From the NCBI GenBank assembly GCA_003250395.1, contig QKGM01000021.1:1-43837 (forward strand): a stretch of DNA of 43,837 nt, in the 5' to 3' direction. This DNA comes from Bacteroidota bacterium (GTDB lineage Bacteria; Bacteroidota; Bacteroidia; Bacteroidales; TTA-H9). How positions within the stretch are numbered: position 1 is the stretch's first letter; every line of letters starts with the position of its first letter. Below, piece by piece: positions 9,841-18,409 of the stretch. The notes under the pieces were generated by a model. That model ran no database searches, was not told the DNA's origin, and saw nothing but the letters and a program-made list of their open reading frames with translations. Both the position numbers and the translations under genes were made by a program.

Positions 9841-9930
9841 TTATTTCTTTTTATGTCTGTTCTTCCTCAAGCGTTTTTTCCGCTTGTGGGTAGCCATTTT
9901 GTGTCTTTTTCTTTTCTTTCCGCTCGGCAT
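9841..9930 (-). CDS. 29-residue highly basic protein, likely ribosome-associated (AURKAIP1/COX24-like)
   Basis: ATG at 9928-9930, TAA at 9841-9843. The product starts MPSGKKRKRHKMATHKRKK and ends NRHKKK: 18 of 29 residues are Lys, Arg or His and there are no acidic residues. This pattern resembles the AURKAIP1/COX24 C-terminal family (mitochondrial mS38, mycobacterial bS22), short basic peptides bound to the small ribosomal subunit. The family link is from memory and moderate. It sits 31 nt after HU and before rng, a setting I recall in other Bacteroidota, and would share the HU promoter. Easily missed because of its length. Confidence 0.8.
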   Translation of the reverse strand: MPSGKKRKRHKMATHKRKKRLRKNRHKKK

Positions 9931-9961
9931 GACGGTAATAACTTTAAAGGTAATTAATAAC

Positions 9962-10246
9962 TTACTTCACTTTTTCTTTCACGTCGCCAACGAATGTTTT
10001 GGCAGGTTTGAAAGCAGGAATGTTGTGAGCGGGGATGATAATAGTGGTGTTCTTCGAGATGTTACGACCGGTCTTTTCAGCCCTTTTTTTAATAACGAAG
10101 CTACCGAAGCCTCTGAGATAAACGTTATCGCCATTAGCCAGAGAACCTTTGATGGTTTCCATGAAAGCTTCTACAATGTGCTGTACAGCAACTTTTTCGA
10201 TGTTTGTTTTGGTAGCGATTTCAGCTACGATTTCTGCCTTAGTCAT
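9962..10246 (-). CDS. HU-family DNA-binding protein
   Basis: Small histone-like protein that bends and compacts DNA as a dimer; 94 residues, normal length. N terminus MTKAEIVAEIATKT is the usual HU start. The core has GFGSFVIKKRAEKTGRN (65-residue beta-arm region), and the arm tip shows IPAHNIPAFKP, corresponding to the conserved INP..xxPxFKxG motif with Ala-His in place of the strict form. First gene of a minus-strand unit with the basic small protein and rng, driven by a good promoter at 10293-10323 and divergent to mutY. Whether it is HU or IHF-like by function cannot be told from sequence. Confidence 0.96.
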   Translation of the reverse strand: MTKAEIVAEIATKTNIEKVAVQHIVEAFMETIKGSLANGDNVYLRGFGSFVIKKRAEKTGRNISKNTTIIIPAHNIPAFKPAKTFVGDVKEKVK

Positions 10247-10292
10247 GTTATATTCGTTTAAAGGTTTGAATATTAATTTTCTAATAGGGCTG

Positions 10293-10323
10293 CAAAGATA
10301 ACATTTTTTTATACCGTGCCAAA
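10293..10323 (-). promoter_or_regulatory. Promoter of the HU unit
   Basis: Minus strand TTTG (10320-10323), 19-nt spacer, TATCTTTG (10293-10300): a full match to the Bacteroidota consensus. Leader to the HU ATG about 42 nt. Confidence 0.85.
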
Positions 10324-10360
10324 ATTATAAAAAAAAAACTTCGTTCTAATACCCTCTATA

Positions 10361-10368
10361 TAAATTTG
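10361..10368 (+). promoter_or_regulatory. -7 element before mutY
   Basis: TAAATTTG lies 12 nt before the ATG at 10381, without a clear TTG partner. It would give a leader of under 10 nt and argues against the TTG at 10366 as start, since that codon lies inside the element. Confidence 0.4.
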
Positions 10369-10380
10369 TTCATATATACT

Positions 10381-11463
10381 ATGCCAAATACCCACCTCCT
10401 GATAAGCTGGTACCGGAGGTCATATCGACCTCTCCCCTGGCGTCAGACAACCGACCCCTATTTAATCTGGATTTCAGAAATTATTCTACAACAAACACGT
10501 GTAAATCAAGGCAATCCGTACTATCATCGCTTTATTGAAAGGTTCCCGACTGTTATTGCCCTGGCCTCCGCATCTGAAGCTGATGTTATGATGCAATGGC
10601 AGGGTCTTGGTTATTATTCAAGAGCGCGTAATCTTCATAAAGCAGCTCAGACCATTGTAGCGAAATATAATGGTCAGATTCCGGAAACATCAGCCGAACT
10701 GATTACACTGAGTGGCATAGGCCCCTACACAGCAAATGCAGTGGCTTCAATCGCTTTTAAAGAGCCATCCCCTGCTATTGACGGGAATGTCATGCGGGTA
10801 ATTGCCCGATACTTCTCAGCTGATGACGTGATAAACTCCCGTGGATTAAAAAAGCTATGCGACAATACCGTACGAGCCATGATGAAGGATCACCATCCGG
10901 GCGATGTTAATCAGGCTCTGATGGAATTGGGTGCCATGATATGCCGACCGACGACTCCGTTATGTAACGAATGCCCTATACAACCTGGATGTAGCTCGTT
11001 CAGAACAGGTTCGCAGGCAGTTTACCCGGTACCTGCTAAAAGAGCAAAACCTAAAAACCGCTATTTCGTATACCTGGTTCTTACAAGTAATAATCTCTCA
11101 TCACAAGATATCATTTTAAAAAAGAGGACCAAAGGTGATATCTGGCAGGGGCTATATGACTTTCCGCTGATCGAGACAACCAATGTACCAACAGACTCAG
11201 ATGTATATAAATCCTCTCTCTGGACATCTCTCCTTCCCGATTTTCAGCCCGCATTAAGTCACGCCACCTATCTTAAACACCAATTAACTCATCAAACCTT
11301 ACATTGTTGGTTTATTAGACAGACTGCTGATCTAATACCCGATGGCATAGATAATGCCGAATATTTAAAAATACCAATAGATTTGCTTCATCATTATCCT
11401 TTTCCACGACTGATTCAGCGCTACTTCGATCAAAAACAAATTAAATCCCATGCGGATAATTAG
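10381..11463 (+). CDS. mutY: A/G-specific adenine DNA glycosylase
   Basis: Removes adenine mispaired with 8-oxoguanine, preventing G:C to T:A mutation. From ATG 10381 it has 360 residues. Key features: PLPWR near the N terminus, catalytic E33 in SEIILQQTRV, helix-hairpin-helix LSGIGPYTANA (110-120), catalytic D134 in IDGNVMRV, and the 4Fe-4S cysteines C188-x6-C195-x2-C198-x5-C204. The C-terminal 130 residues form the NUDIX-like domain that reads 8-oxoG. The frame opens earlier at a TTG (10366), but that codon overlaps the -7 box. First gene of the conserved mutY-ssb-gldE-gldD order of Bacteroidota. Confidence 0.97.
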   Translation: MPNTHLLISWYRRSYRPLPWRQTTDPYLIWISEIILQQTRVNQGNPYYHRFIERFPTVIALASASEADVMMQWQGLGYYSRARNLHKAAQTIVAKYNGQIPETSAELITLSGIGPYTANAVASIAFKEPSPAIDGNVMRVIARYFSADDVINSRGLKKLCDNTVRAMMKDHHPGDVNQALMELGAMICRPTTPLCNECPIQPGCSSFRTGSQAVYPVPAKRAKPKNRYFVYLVLTSNNLSSQDIILKKRTKGDIWQGLYDFPLIETTNVPTDSDVYKSSLWTSLLPDFQPALSHATYLKHQLTHQTLHCWFIRQTADLIPDGIDNAEYLKIPIDLLHHYPFPRLIQRYFDQKQIKSHADN

Positions 11464-11472
11464 ATTTAAACA

Positions 11473-11504
11473 TTTGCTTTTCAGACTCCCCGGCACTATC
11501 TTTG
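11473..11504 (+). promoter_or_regulatory. Promoter of ssb
   Basis: TTTG (11473-11476), 20-nt spacer, TATCTTTG (11497-11504), just after the mutY stop. Leader about 58 nt. Confidence 0.8.
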
Positions 11505-11565
11505 TGATCTGGTTACTTCAACAGTAACTTTAAATATCTATAATTAATTAAACTAAAAAGCAATT

Positions 11566-11964
11566 ATGTCAAGTGGAGTAAACAAGGTTATCCTGGTTGG
11601 AAACCTGGGCAGAGATCCCGAAATACAAAGCTTTGATGGGGTAAAAAAGGCTTCATTTTCGTTAGCCACCTCTGAAAGCTACAAGGATAAGAACAACCAA
11701 AAGGTTATCCAGACTGAATGGCACAATATAATTATGTGGCGGGGGCTGGCTGAAATAGCTGAAAAATTTCTGCACCGTGGAGATATGATCTATTTGGAAG
11801 GAAAGATAAAAACCCGTACCTACGAAGAGAATGGTAACAAACGCTATTTCACCGCTATCGTTGCTGAAAACATGACTATGTTATCGGGAAAACGCGAAGA
11901 AGAGAATCATTCTATCAATGGGCAGAACAGCCCGGCTGAGGAAGAAAGCGGCCTTCCTTTCTGA
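11566..11964 (+). CDS. ssb: Single-stranded DNA-binding protein
   Basis: Coats single-stranded DNA during replication and repair, as a tetramer. 132 residues with one OB-fold domain: VNKVILVGNLGRDPEI at the N terminus, WHNIIMWRGLAEIAEKFLHRGDMIYLEGKIKTRTY in the middle. A short polar linker leads to the acidic tip EEESGLPF, the peptide that recruits partner proteins. Own promoter directly upstream, between mutY and gldE. Length, fold motifs and tip all fit; nothing odd. Confidence 0.98.
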   Translation: MSSGVNKVILVGNLGRDPEIQSFDGVKKASFSLATSESYKDKNNQKVIQTEWHNIIMWRGLAEIAEKFLHRGDMIYLEGKIKTRTYEENGNKRYFTAIVAENMTMLSGKREEENHSINGQNSPAEEESGLPF

Positions 11965-12084
11965 AGTAACACCTAATGTAAATGCTTTTCACCCGGGACA
12001 CAGACAAGATAATCTGCAACAGCCAGTCTTAATCGTCCCGGGCTACTTTTTGAATCCTATCTCATTATCAAACTACCGTTTTGT

Positions 12085-12092
12085 TACCTTTG
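12085..12092 (+). promoter_or_regulatory. -7 element before gldE
   Basis: TACCTTTG, a perfect -7 box, 24 nt before the GTG start. No TTG at the right distance upstream. Confidence 0.5.
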
Positions 12093-12116
12093 CAGACTAA
12101 ATTACATTAAATCAAA

Positions 12117-13460
12117 GTGGACACAACCGATCTTGATACCGTGCGAATATCAACTTCAACCCTGATCGAACAGGCCATCGGATTACTTCAACCTTACTTT
12201 CCTCTTTTTCTAATCTTACTGGTTATATTACTCATTGTTGCCAACTGGCTGGCAGGAGTTGAAATAGCCATGTTTAGCCTTACTCCTGCTCAGGTTTCGC
12301 AACTAAAAACCAGCACCATTAAACAAGACCGACGAATTAGCCGTCTTCTAGAAAAACCATACAGACTCTTAGCCTCTATCTTGTTATTGGGTAGCCTGAC
12401 CCATGCTTCAATCATCACACTTGTATTTATAACTCTCCTTTCCGTGACAAATCAATTGGGAGGGGTGGGAATGGTTATCGTTTTTTCGCTACTTATCTCA
12501 ACTGTTTTTATCCTATCCTTTACTGAATTGATTCCAGGTACCATATACAGCAGGAATCCTCTAAAAGCGGCTCGCCGGAATTCCGGTATTACTCTTATTC
12601 TGACAACGCTATTATTCCCGTTCACAGGGCTGTTCCTCCATCCGGTAAGGCTATTTGAAAGAAGGATGAACCGGTGGGGGCTGAACCTGTCAGTTGAGGA
12701 AATCAGCGAAGCAATGGAGATGAGCACACAAGGATCAGATCTTGATGATGAAAGCAGGATGCTGAAAGGAATTATTCGATTCAGCGATACTGAAGCCCGT
12801 GAAATAATGAAATCACGGGTTGATGTAACTGCTGTTAATGAATCGAACACTTTTTCAGAAGTCATTAAAACTTTCGTTGATTCGGGATATTCAAGGGTTC
12901 CGGTTTACAAGGAATCATTCGACCACATTACCGGAGTATTGTATATAAAAGACATCTTGCCATTTCTGGCTAATCCGAAGCCTTTTAATTGGAATTCATT
13001 GGCTCGTCAGGCATTTCTAATTCCTGAACATAAAAAAATTGGAGATTTGCTCGCCGAATTCAGAGAAAAGAAAATCCATCTTGCCGTTGTGGTGGATGAA
13101 TATGGAGGAACTGCCGGGATTGTAACACTTGAAGACATACTAGAGGAAATTGTAGGAGATATCAGTGATGAAACTGACCAGGAAGCCGATGAGGTTTTCT
13201 ATCAGGTAATCGATGATAATCATTTTATCTTTGACGGCAAAATTCTTATCAATGATTTTTGCAGGATACTGGATATCCCCGATTCTACGTTTGATGATGT
13301 AAGGGGAGAAGCGGATACATTAGCAGGGCTCATACTTGAGGCAGAAGGCCGTTTTCCCCAAAAAAGCGAACAACTCACCCTTCTTGGTTTTCAATTTGAA
13401 ATAGATGCAGTTGAGCATCGTCGTATCAAACGAATCAAAGTAACGAAGCCTGTTGAATAA
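12117..13460 (+). CDS. gldE: Gliding motility-associated CBS-domain membrane protein GldE
   Basis: 447 residues from a GTG start. The N-terminal half has three to four transmembrane segments (about 23-45, 80-105, 115-135, 150-172) of the DUF21/CNNM type. A CBS-domain pair (about 220-340) contains MKSRVDVTAV and IHLAVVVDEYGGTAGIVTLEDILEEIVGDI, followed by a CorC/HlyC C-terminal domain. Same architecture as CorC/YtfL ion-transport proteins; in Bacteroidota the copy preceding gldD is called GldE and supports gliding and type IX secretion through GldD. The TAA overlaps the gldD ATG by one base, so the two are translationally coupled. The molecular activity of GldE is not established. Confidence 0.9.
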   Translation: MDTTDLDTVRISTSTLIEQAIGLLQPYFPLFLILLVILLIVANWLAGVEIAMFSLTPAQVSQLKTSTIKQDRRISRLLEKPYRLLASILLLGSLTHASIITLVFITLLSVTNQLGGVGMVIVFSLLISTVFILSFTELIPGTIYSRNPLKAARRNSGITLILTTLLFPFTGLFLHPVRLFERRMNRWGLNLSVEEISEAMEMSTQGSDLDDESRMLKGIIRFSDTEAREIMKSRVDVTAVNESNTFSEVIKTFVDSGYSRVPVYKESFDHITGVLYIKDILPFLANPKPFNWNSLARQAFLIPEHKKIGDLLAEFREKKIHLAVVVDEYGGTAGIVTLEDILEEIVGDISDETDQEADEVFYQVIDDNHFIFDGKILINDFCRILDIPDSTFDDVRGEADTLAGLILEAEGRFPQKSEQLTLLGFQFEIDAVEHRRIKRIKVTKPVE

Positions 13461-14065
13461 TGAAGAAAATAAGTCAATGTATCCCCTTCCTCACAAGAAA
13501 TATTGCCATTTGTGTTGTATTGGTAATCATGCTGACGGGATGTAACGAAACTCCAACACCACGACCAAGGGGTTATATTCGCATTGATCTTCCGGAAAGA
13601 CACTATACACCATTTGATTCCACATTCCCTTATCGATTTGATTATCCAACATATAGTCAAATCAAACCCGACACTTCCAAAACAGCTCTCCCCTTTTGGC
13701 TTAACATTGATTTCGGAAAACTGAAAGCAACATTGTATTTAAGCTATAAACCTATTCAGGGGAATAACCTTGCCACCTACCTTGAAGATAATCATCTTTT
13801 CCTGAGTCGTCATATCCCAAAAGCAAGTGGTATCGAAGAACTGGTTGTTGAAAACAATACTTCACGTGTATTCGGCATGATATATAATGTTACCGGAACC
13901 GGAACAGCAAGCCCGGTTCAGTTCTACCTTACAGACAGTACCAATCACTTTTTAAGAGGTGCTCTCTATTTTAATTTCCGCCCCAACAATGATTCCCTGA
14001 GGCCTGTGATTGAGTTCCTGAATCAAGACATTATCCATCTTGCGGAGACATTCCGGTGGAAATAG
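13460..14065 (+). CDS. gldD: Gliding motility lipoprotein GldD
   Basis: 201 residues with a lipoprotein signal: hydrophobic stretch then MLTGC, cysteine near residue 28. The mature part starts with the Pro-rich PTPRPRGYIRIDLPERHY, a pattern typical of GldD. GldD is needed for gliding in Flavobacterium and, together with GldE, for T9SS function; it occurs also in non-gliding Bacteroidota. The start overlaps the gldE stop. No enzymatic motif is evident. The presence of T9SS-sorted cargo in the window (peptidases at 763-2670 and 14167-16551) agrees with an active system. Confidence 0.92.
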   Translation: MKKISQCIPFLTRNIAICVVLVIMLTGCNETPTPRPRGYIRIDLPERHYTPFDSTFPYRFDYPTYSQIKPDTSKTALPFWLNIDFGKLKATLYLSYKPIQGNNLATYLEDNHLFLSRHIPKASGIEELVVENNTSRVFGMIYNVTGTGTASPVQFYLTDSTNHFLRGALYFNFRPNNDSLRPVIEFLNQDIIHLAETFRWK

Positions 14066-14131
14066 CTCTCCCATCCTCCTGAAAATATAAATCTATAACG
14101 CTGAAGCGATTCAACACTAGCGGGAAAGCTG

Positions 14132-14139
14132 TATCTTTA
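14132..14139 (+). promoter_or_regulatory. -7 element before the M14 gene
   Basis: TATCTTTA, one mismatch from consensus. Transcription would start near 14143, almost on the ATG at 14149, which favours the next ATG (14167) as start. Confidence 0.4.
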
Positions 14140-14166
14140 CCACAAAATATGCTAACCTTCAATGTC

Positions 14167-16551
14167 ATGAGAAATCTGGTCTTCCTATCTGCATTGCTTA
14201 TCCTTGGTCTGACATGCCATGCACAACAACTAACCTATAAAAGGATTAAATTCCTGAACTCAACCGAAAATGTAACAATCCTGAAAGCAGCAGCCATCGC
14301 ATCAGAAGAGATATCTTTCTCTGACGACGATTCACTCCAGCTTGAAACCGATTTTATTACTGCTCGCCAATTACGAAATTCCGGGTTAGATTTCAGAATT
14401 CTGATAGACAACCTGGCTGACTACTACGCCAAAAGAAATGAAAACGCCAACTTCAGCCTGCCCAGAAATAAAGCCTTCACCAACGGGCTTACCCCCGTAC
14501 CCAATGGTTTTCAACTGGGAAGTATGGGGGGATATTGCACATACAATCAAATGCTGAACCATCTTGACACCATGCATGCCCGTTTTCCACAACTTATAAC
14601 TGCCCGGGAGCCTGTTTCGTCGATTACCACTCACGATGGCAACCTGATCTATTATGTAAAAATCAGTGACAATCCCGAAATCAATGAAGATGAACCTATG
14701 GTTCTTTTCACAGGTTTAACCCATGCACGAGAACCCATTGGTATGCAGCAAATGCTTTTCTTCATGTATCATCTGCTGGAAAGTTACGATACAGACCCAT
14801 ACATCAAGGCACTTTTAGATACCACACAAATTGTATTTATCCCATGTCTAAATCCAGATGGATATATATTCAATCAACAGACCAACCCGGGAGGTGGCGG
14901 AATGTGGCGAAAAAACAGGCTAGATCAGGGTAATGGGAATTATGGTGTTGACCTCAACCGAAATTTCGGCTATATGTGGGGCTATGATGATGAAGGTTCT
15001 TCGCCTGATCCCTATTCAGAAACATACCGTGGTGCTTCAGCATTTTCAGAACCAGAGACACAGGCATTACGAGAATTTGTTAACGATCGTGAGTTCAAAA
15101 TCTGCCTGAACTACCACAGCCATGGAAATCTGCTCATTTACCCATTTGGGTACGTGACCATGGAAGCCGCAGATTCAACAACATTTCATGATTTTGCCCA
15201 TAGAATCAGTGCTTTCAATGGCTATTCCACCGGGACACCAGGAGAATTACTTTACAATACCAACGGAGATATCAACGACTGGATGTATGGTGAATCCTCC
15301 GAACATCAAGCTATCATGTCGCTTCTTCCCGAAGTCGGCAACTCGTATTCAGATGGTTTCTGGCCTGCAACAGAACGGATAGTTCCATTATGCCAGGAGA
15401 ATGTACCTGGTAACCTCAGGGTACTTGAACTGGCGGGCTGGTACGCCGAAGCTAAAGATGATTGTCCGATGTACCTCCCCCAACAGGAAGGATATCTTAA
15501 ATACTCGTTTGTGAGGCAGGGATTAGAAAATATTGGCAATTATACCGTCAGTTTTTCAATAGCCGGGGAAACAGGTATAGAACTGGGAACACCTAAAACT
15601 TACATAAATCCTGTTCAATACGATACCATCCGGGATAGTATCTGGTATAGAATAGAACCTGATCCGGAATTCCCGAATCAACCTGTAACACTACTGCTGA
15701 CAGTTGATAACGGATTTATTACCAGAACTGATACCATTCAAAAGATTATTGGAGCTCCTTTAACTGCAATTCTGGAGGATAACTGCGACAACATGAACAA
15801 TTGGACATCGCCCAACTGGAATACCACCACATTTTATTCCCATTCTCCCTCCACCTCAATTACAGATTCTCCTATTGGGAATTACCCTTCCAACGCGAAC
15901 CGCAGTATTGAACTAACCAGTGAACTCGTCGTTGACCCAATGACAAATCCCTTCGCAATGCTTAGTTTCTGGACTCGCTGTTATATTCAACGTGGACGTG
16001 ATTTTGTAGTTGCCTCTGCCTCTTCCGATAATGGAGTGACATGGAGGCCCCTCAAAGGGAAGCATACACGCCCGGGTGGTATGTACCAAAGCATCGATAC
16101 ACCTGTCTATGATGATTTCCAGGATGATTGGGTTCTGGAAGAAATCAGTCTTGCTGATTTTGAACAGGCTTCTAGATTACTCCTCAGATTTACCCTTAGA
16201 AGCGATGGTTTGATTAACAGAGACGGATTCTGGTTTGATGATCTTAAAGTCTTTACCCGTGATAACTGGGTTGGTACTACAGAACCTGATCGGGATGACA
16301 AACCAGGAATTGTAACACTATGGCCTAATCCGGCCAGTAACTTTGTAACCATCACAAGCCGGTTAGCTGAGGGGACAACAGGGATGCTTATTGTTCAAAA
16401 CAATCTTGGACAAGCATTATTTAAGTGTAACGTTACTGAAAACAGCAAAACAATCTACAATCTTCAATCCCTCCCAACCGGAATATACCTGATCCGGCTG
16501 ACCGATTGTTCCGGATTAACAATATCGACAAAGAAGCTGGTTATACAATAA
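14167..16551 (+). CDS. Secreted M14 zinc carboxypeptidase with T9SS sorting domain
   Basis: Removes C-terminal residues from peptides outside the cell. Numbering from the upstream ATG at 14149: signal peptide to CHA, then Q26; zinc ligands H192 and E195 (THAREP) and H323 (NYHSHG); substrate-binding N270-R271 in GVDLNRNF; catalytic glutamate E395 in LLPEVGNSY. After the catalytic domain (about 125-430) come beta-sandwich segments, including a jelly-roll-like region at 560-710. A T9SS type A sorting domain (LWPNPASNFVTITS ... GIYLIRL ... KKLVIQ) ends the protein. I chose the second ATG because the first sits on the predicted transcription start; either leaves a good signal peptide. A terminator follows. 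Confidence 0.93.
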   Translation: MRNLVFLSALLILGLTCHAQQLTYKRIKFLNSTENVTILKAAAIASEEISFSDDDSLQLETDFITARQLRNSGLDFRILIDNLADYYAKRNENANFSLPRNKAFTNGLTPVPNGFQLGSMGGYCTYNQMLNHLDTMHARFPQLITAREPVSSITTHDGNLIYYVKISDNPEINEDEPMVLFTGLTHAREPIGMQQMLFFMYHLLESYDTDPYIKALLDTTQIVFIPCLNPDGYIFNQQTNPGGGGMWRKNRLDQGNGNYGVDLNRNFGYMWGYDDEGSSPDPYSETYRGASAFSEPETQALREFVNDREFKICLNYHSHGNLLIYPFGYVTMEAADSTTFHDFAHRISAFNGYSTGTPGELLYNTNGDINDWMYGESSEHQAIMSLLPEVGNSYSDGFWPATERIVPLCQENVPGNLRVLELAGWYAEAKDDCPMYLPQQEGYLKYSFVRQGLENIGNYTVSFSIAGETGIELGTPKTYINPVQYDTIRDSIWYRIEPDPEFPNQPVTLLLTVDNGFITRTDTIQKIIGAPLTAILEDNCDNMNNWTSPNWNTTTFYSHSPSTSITDSPIGNYPSNANRSIELTSELVVDPMTNPFAMLSFWTRCYIQRGRDFVVASASSDNGVTWRPLKGKHTRPGGMYQSIDTPVYDDFQDDWVLEEISLADFEQASRLLLRFTLRSDGLINRDGFWFDDLKVFTRDNWVGTTEPDRDDKPGIVTLWPNPASNFVTITSRLAEGTTGMLIVQNNLGQALFKCNVTENSKTIYNLQSLPTGIYLIRLTDCSGLTISTKKLVIQ

Positions 16552-16586
16552 TCCGGTCACAAGCTATCAATCAACACAATAAACGG

Positions 16587-16622
16587 CAGACAGCAGCATT
16601 TCCTGCTGTCTGTTCTGCTTTA
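16587..16622 (+). terminator. Terminator after the M14 gene
   Basis: CAGACAGCAG (16587-16596) pairs perfectly with CTGCTGTCTG (16603-16612); 6-nt loop; tail TTCTGCTTTAAT is a modest U-tract. Confidence 0.7.
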
Positions 16623-16648
16623 ATAAACCAAAATCTGGCAATAATCAC

Positions 16649-16656
16649 TACCTTTG
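16649..16656 (+). promoter_or_regulatory. -7 element before corA
   Basis: TACCTTTG, perfect -7 box, 71 nt before the chosen start and after the M14 terminator. Confidence 0.5.
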
Positions 16657-16718
16657 CGCCGACAATTTTAAAGTTTACACGGAATGTAGAATTACGTTTA
16701 CAGAACGTCCTTAAAAAC

Positions 16719-16724
16719 AGGAGG
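16719..16724 (+). promoter_or_regulatory. Shine-Dalgarno sequence deciding the corA start
   Basis: A full AGGAGG three nt before ATG 16728. Strong SD sites are rare in Bacteroidota, so this one is notable and marks the start. The spacing is shorter than the usual 5-9 nt. Confidence 0.55.
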
Positions 16725-16727
16725 CTT

Positions 16728-17639
16728 ATGATTGAAACCATAAAAATGGGGACGCTGAAATGGCATCACGTCCTGAATCCGTCGGAAGAGGATTTGCAAT
16801 ATCTGAGAGACAATTTCCATTTTCACCCGCTCGATATTGAAGACTGCCGAAGTCTGATCAATCAACGCCCGAAAATAGACGTTTATGACGATTACTACTT
16901 CCTGATACTTCACTTCCCATACTACGACAAGACCAATACTTTTCTCCGAACCAGAGAAGAAAAGATATTCTGGGGGAAAGATTACATCATCACATTAGGC
17001 AAAGCGCACTGGGTAGTTTCAGAACTTTTCCGGAACTTCAGAAGTAAAATTGAAAGGAAAGAAGAGATCGGGATCGCAACCAGCGATTCTCTTCTATATA
17101 AAGTACTTGAACACCTGATGAAGGAGACATATATTCTTCTCCGAAAAATCGGCGACCATGTTGATTCAAGCGGAAGGGAGCTTTTTGACAAACGTGCCAT
17201 TAAAACGATTGAAAGGATTTCGGTAACCCGAAAGAATATAATTCTGCTCAATACCATTTTTAAACCGCAATTACCGGTATTCAATAAGTTTGAATCCGGT
17301 GAAATTGAAGGTTTCGCAGAAAATATGGAAGAATATTGGGGAAATATCCTCGATTACTATCAGAAAATGTGGGACTTGATCGAAGATTACAGTGAGTTGA
17401 TTGAGGGATACAGCAAGACATTTGATTCAATGCAGGCAAACAGAACCAATGAAATTGTCAAGATACTGACTTTGATATCATCTATCATACTCCCCCTTAC
17501 CTTTATCACCGGACTTTATGGGATGAACATCCACCTGCCCTTACAGGAACAGCCCTATGCCTTCGGTATAATAACCGGATTGATGATGGCACTGATTCTT
17601 ACAATGGTATTTTATTTCAGAAAGCAACGCTGGCTATAA
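16728..17639 (+). CDS. corA: CorA-family magnesium/divalent cation transporter
   Basis: Pentameric inner-membrane channel for Mg2+ (or related ions). From ATG 16728 it has 303 residues: a large cytoplasmic alpha/beta funnel (1-245), then two C-terminal transmembrane helices (about 246-264 and 279-298). The selectivity signature YGMN is at the end of the first helix (GMN at 265-267), and the C terminus is basic (FRKQRWL). The frame extends upstream for 74 codons into the M14 gene, but those codons have no CorA similarity and cross the terminator; SD and -7 box both support 16728. The last 6 bp overlap the convergent hypothetical gene. Confidence 0.94.
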   Translation: MIETIKMGTLKWHHVLNPSEEDLQYLRDNFHFHPLDIEDCRSLINQRPKIDVYDDYYFLILHFPYYDKTNTFLRTREEKIFWGKDYIITLGKAHWVVSELFRNFRSKIERKEEIGIATSDSLLYKVLEHLMKETYILLRKIGDHVDSSGRELFDKRAIKTIERISVTRKNIILLNTIFKPQLPVFNKFESGEIEGFAENMEEYWGNILDYYQKMWDLIEDYSELIEGYSKTFDSMQANRTNEIVKILTLISSIILPLTFITGLYGMNIHLPLQEQPYAFGIITGLMMALILTMVFYFRKQRWL

Positions 17640-18224
17640 CCTTGATTGTTTCATAGAGAAATCGAATGGCAATGTATTGGTCTCAGCCCGAAAGGCAAGC
17701 CAATCTAATATCTTTCGTGCATTCTCAGTGGTAAGATTGTCCATAGACGTTTGCAACAGATGACGATCATGTAGCGTGGTTTTATCATCACCTTTTACAC
17801 CTAGTCTGTGTTTTTCAAGGATATAGTCTTTAATCTCCACATCAGCAAATCCTTCATGCTTTGAAACTGAAATGTAGAATACTCTGATGTGCTTGTAATG
17901 CCTGTATCCGAACCATCGTAATATTCCTTTTGACCTCCTCTTTTTAAAACGATAGCTTGACGAAAAAATGAATAATTTATTGTCAAACTTTGATCGTTTA
18001 GGTCTGCCTTCTATTTTCCCAAAAGGCTCACGGGTATTAGCCGGCAAATTATTTACCCGGGCAATCAGCCTCGAAATTTCCGAAATAAATGCATCATAGT
18101 AGTTGGAATTAGCGAGATAATTAGCCTTAACCAATATTTGTCGCTTTTCTATATGCGAAGCTATCTTTTCTGGTGATGATTGTCTGCCAGGTTTTCTCTC
18201 CGCTTCTTCTAACCAGTCTGCCAT
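17634..18224 (-). CDS. Hypothetical protein
   Basis: 196 residues, not recognised. No signal peptide or membrane helix. The central part has a basic cluster (SYRFKKRRSKGILRWFGYRHYKHIRVFYI) and the protein reads as alpha/beta, soluble and cytoplasmic. A perfect -7 box (TACCTTTG at 18285-18292, minus strand) lies about 60 nt upstream, which supports expression. Its stop TAG overlaps the end of corA by 6 bp. It is divergent from the response regulator but nothing links the two functionally. Codon use looks like the neighbours. Confidence 0.75.
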   Translation of the reverse strand: MADWLEEAERKPGRQSSPEKIASHIEKRQILVKANYLANSNYYDAFISEISRLIARVNNLPANTREPFGKIEGRPKRSKFDNKLFIFSSSYRFKKRRSKGILRWFGYRHYKHIRVFYISVSKHEGFADVEIKDYILEKHRLGVKGDDKTTLHDRHLLQTSMDNLTTENARKILDWLAFRAETNTLPFDFSMKQSRL

Positions 18225-18284
18225 AGCATACTAATTTACCGTTCATACTGTTAAACCAAATCAGCTTTGTATTTGGTAGAGTTT

Positions 18285-18292
18285 CAAAGGTA
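18285..18292 (-). promoter_or_regulatory. -7 element of the 196-residue hypothetical gene
   Basis: Minus-strand TACCTTTG; no clear TTG partner 19-21 nt upstream. Confidence 0.4.
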
Positions 18293-18347
18293 AAAAAAAT
18301 ATGTAGCTAACTATATAGTTTCTTATTCCTACAGGTCAGTTTATTTG

Positions 18348-18355
18348 TAACTTTG
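18348..18355 (+). promoter_or_regulatory. -7 element of the two-component operon
   Basis: TAACTTTG, perfect -7 box, 55 nt before the response-regulator ATG. Confidence 0.5.
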
Positions 18356-18409
18356 AACTTCTTTACGCCCTGCCCATTAGGGCTATTCTGCTAACAAACA
18401 CATTTCTCG

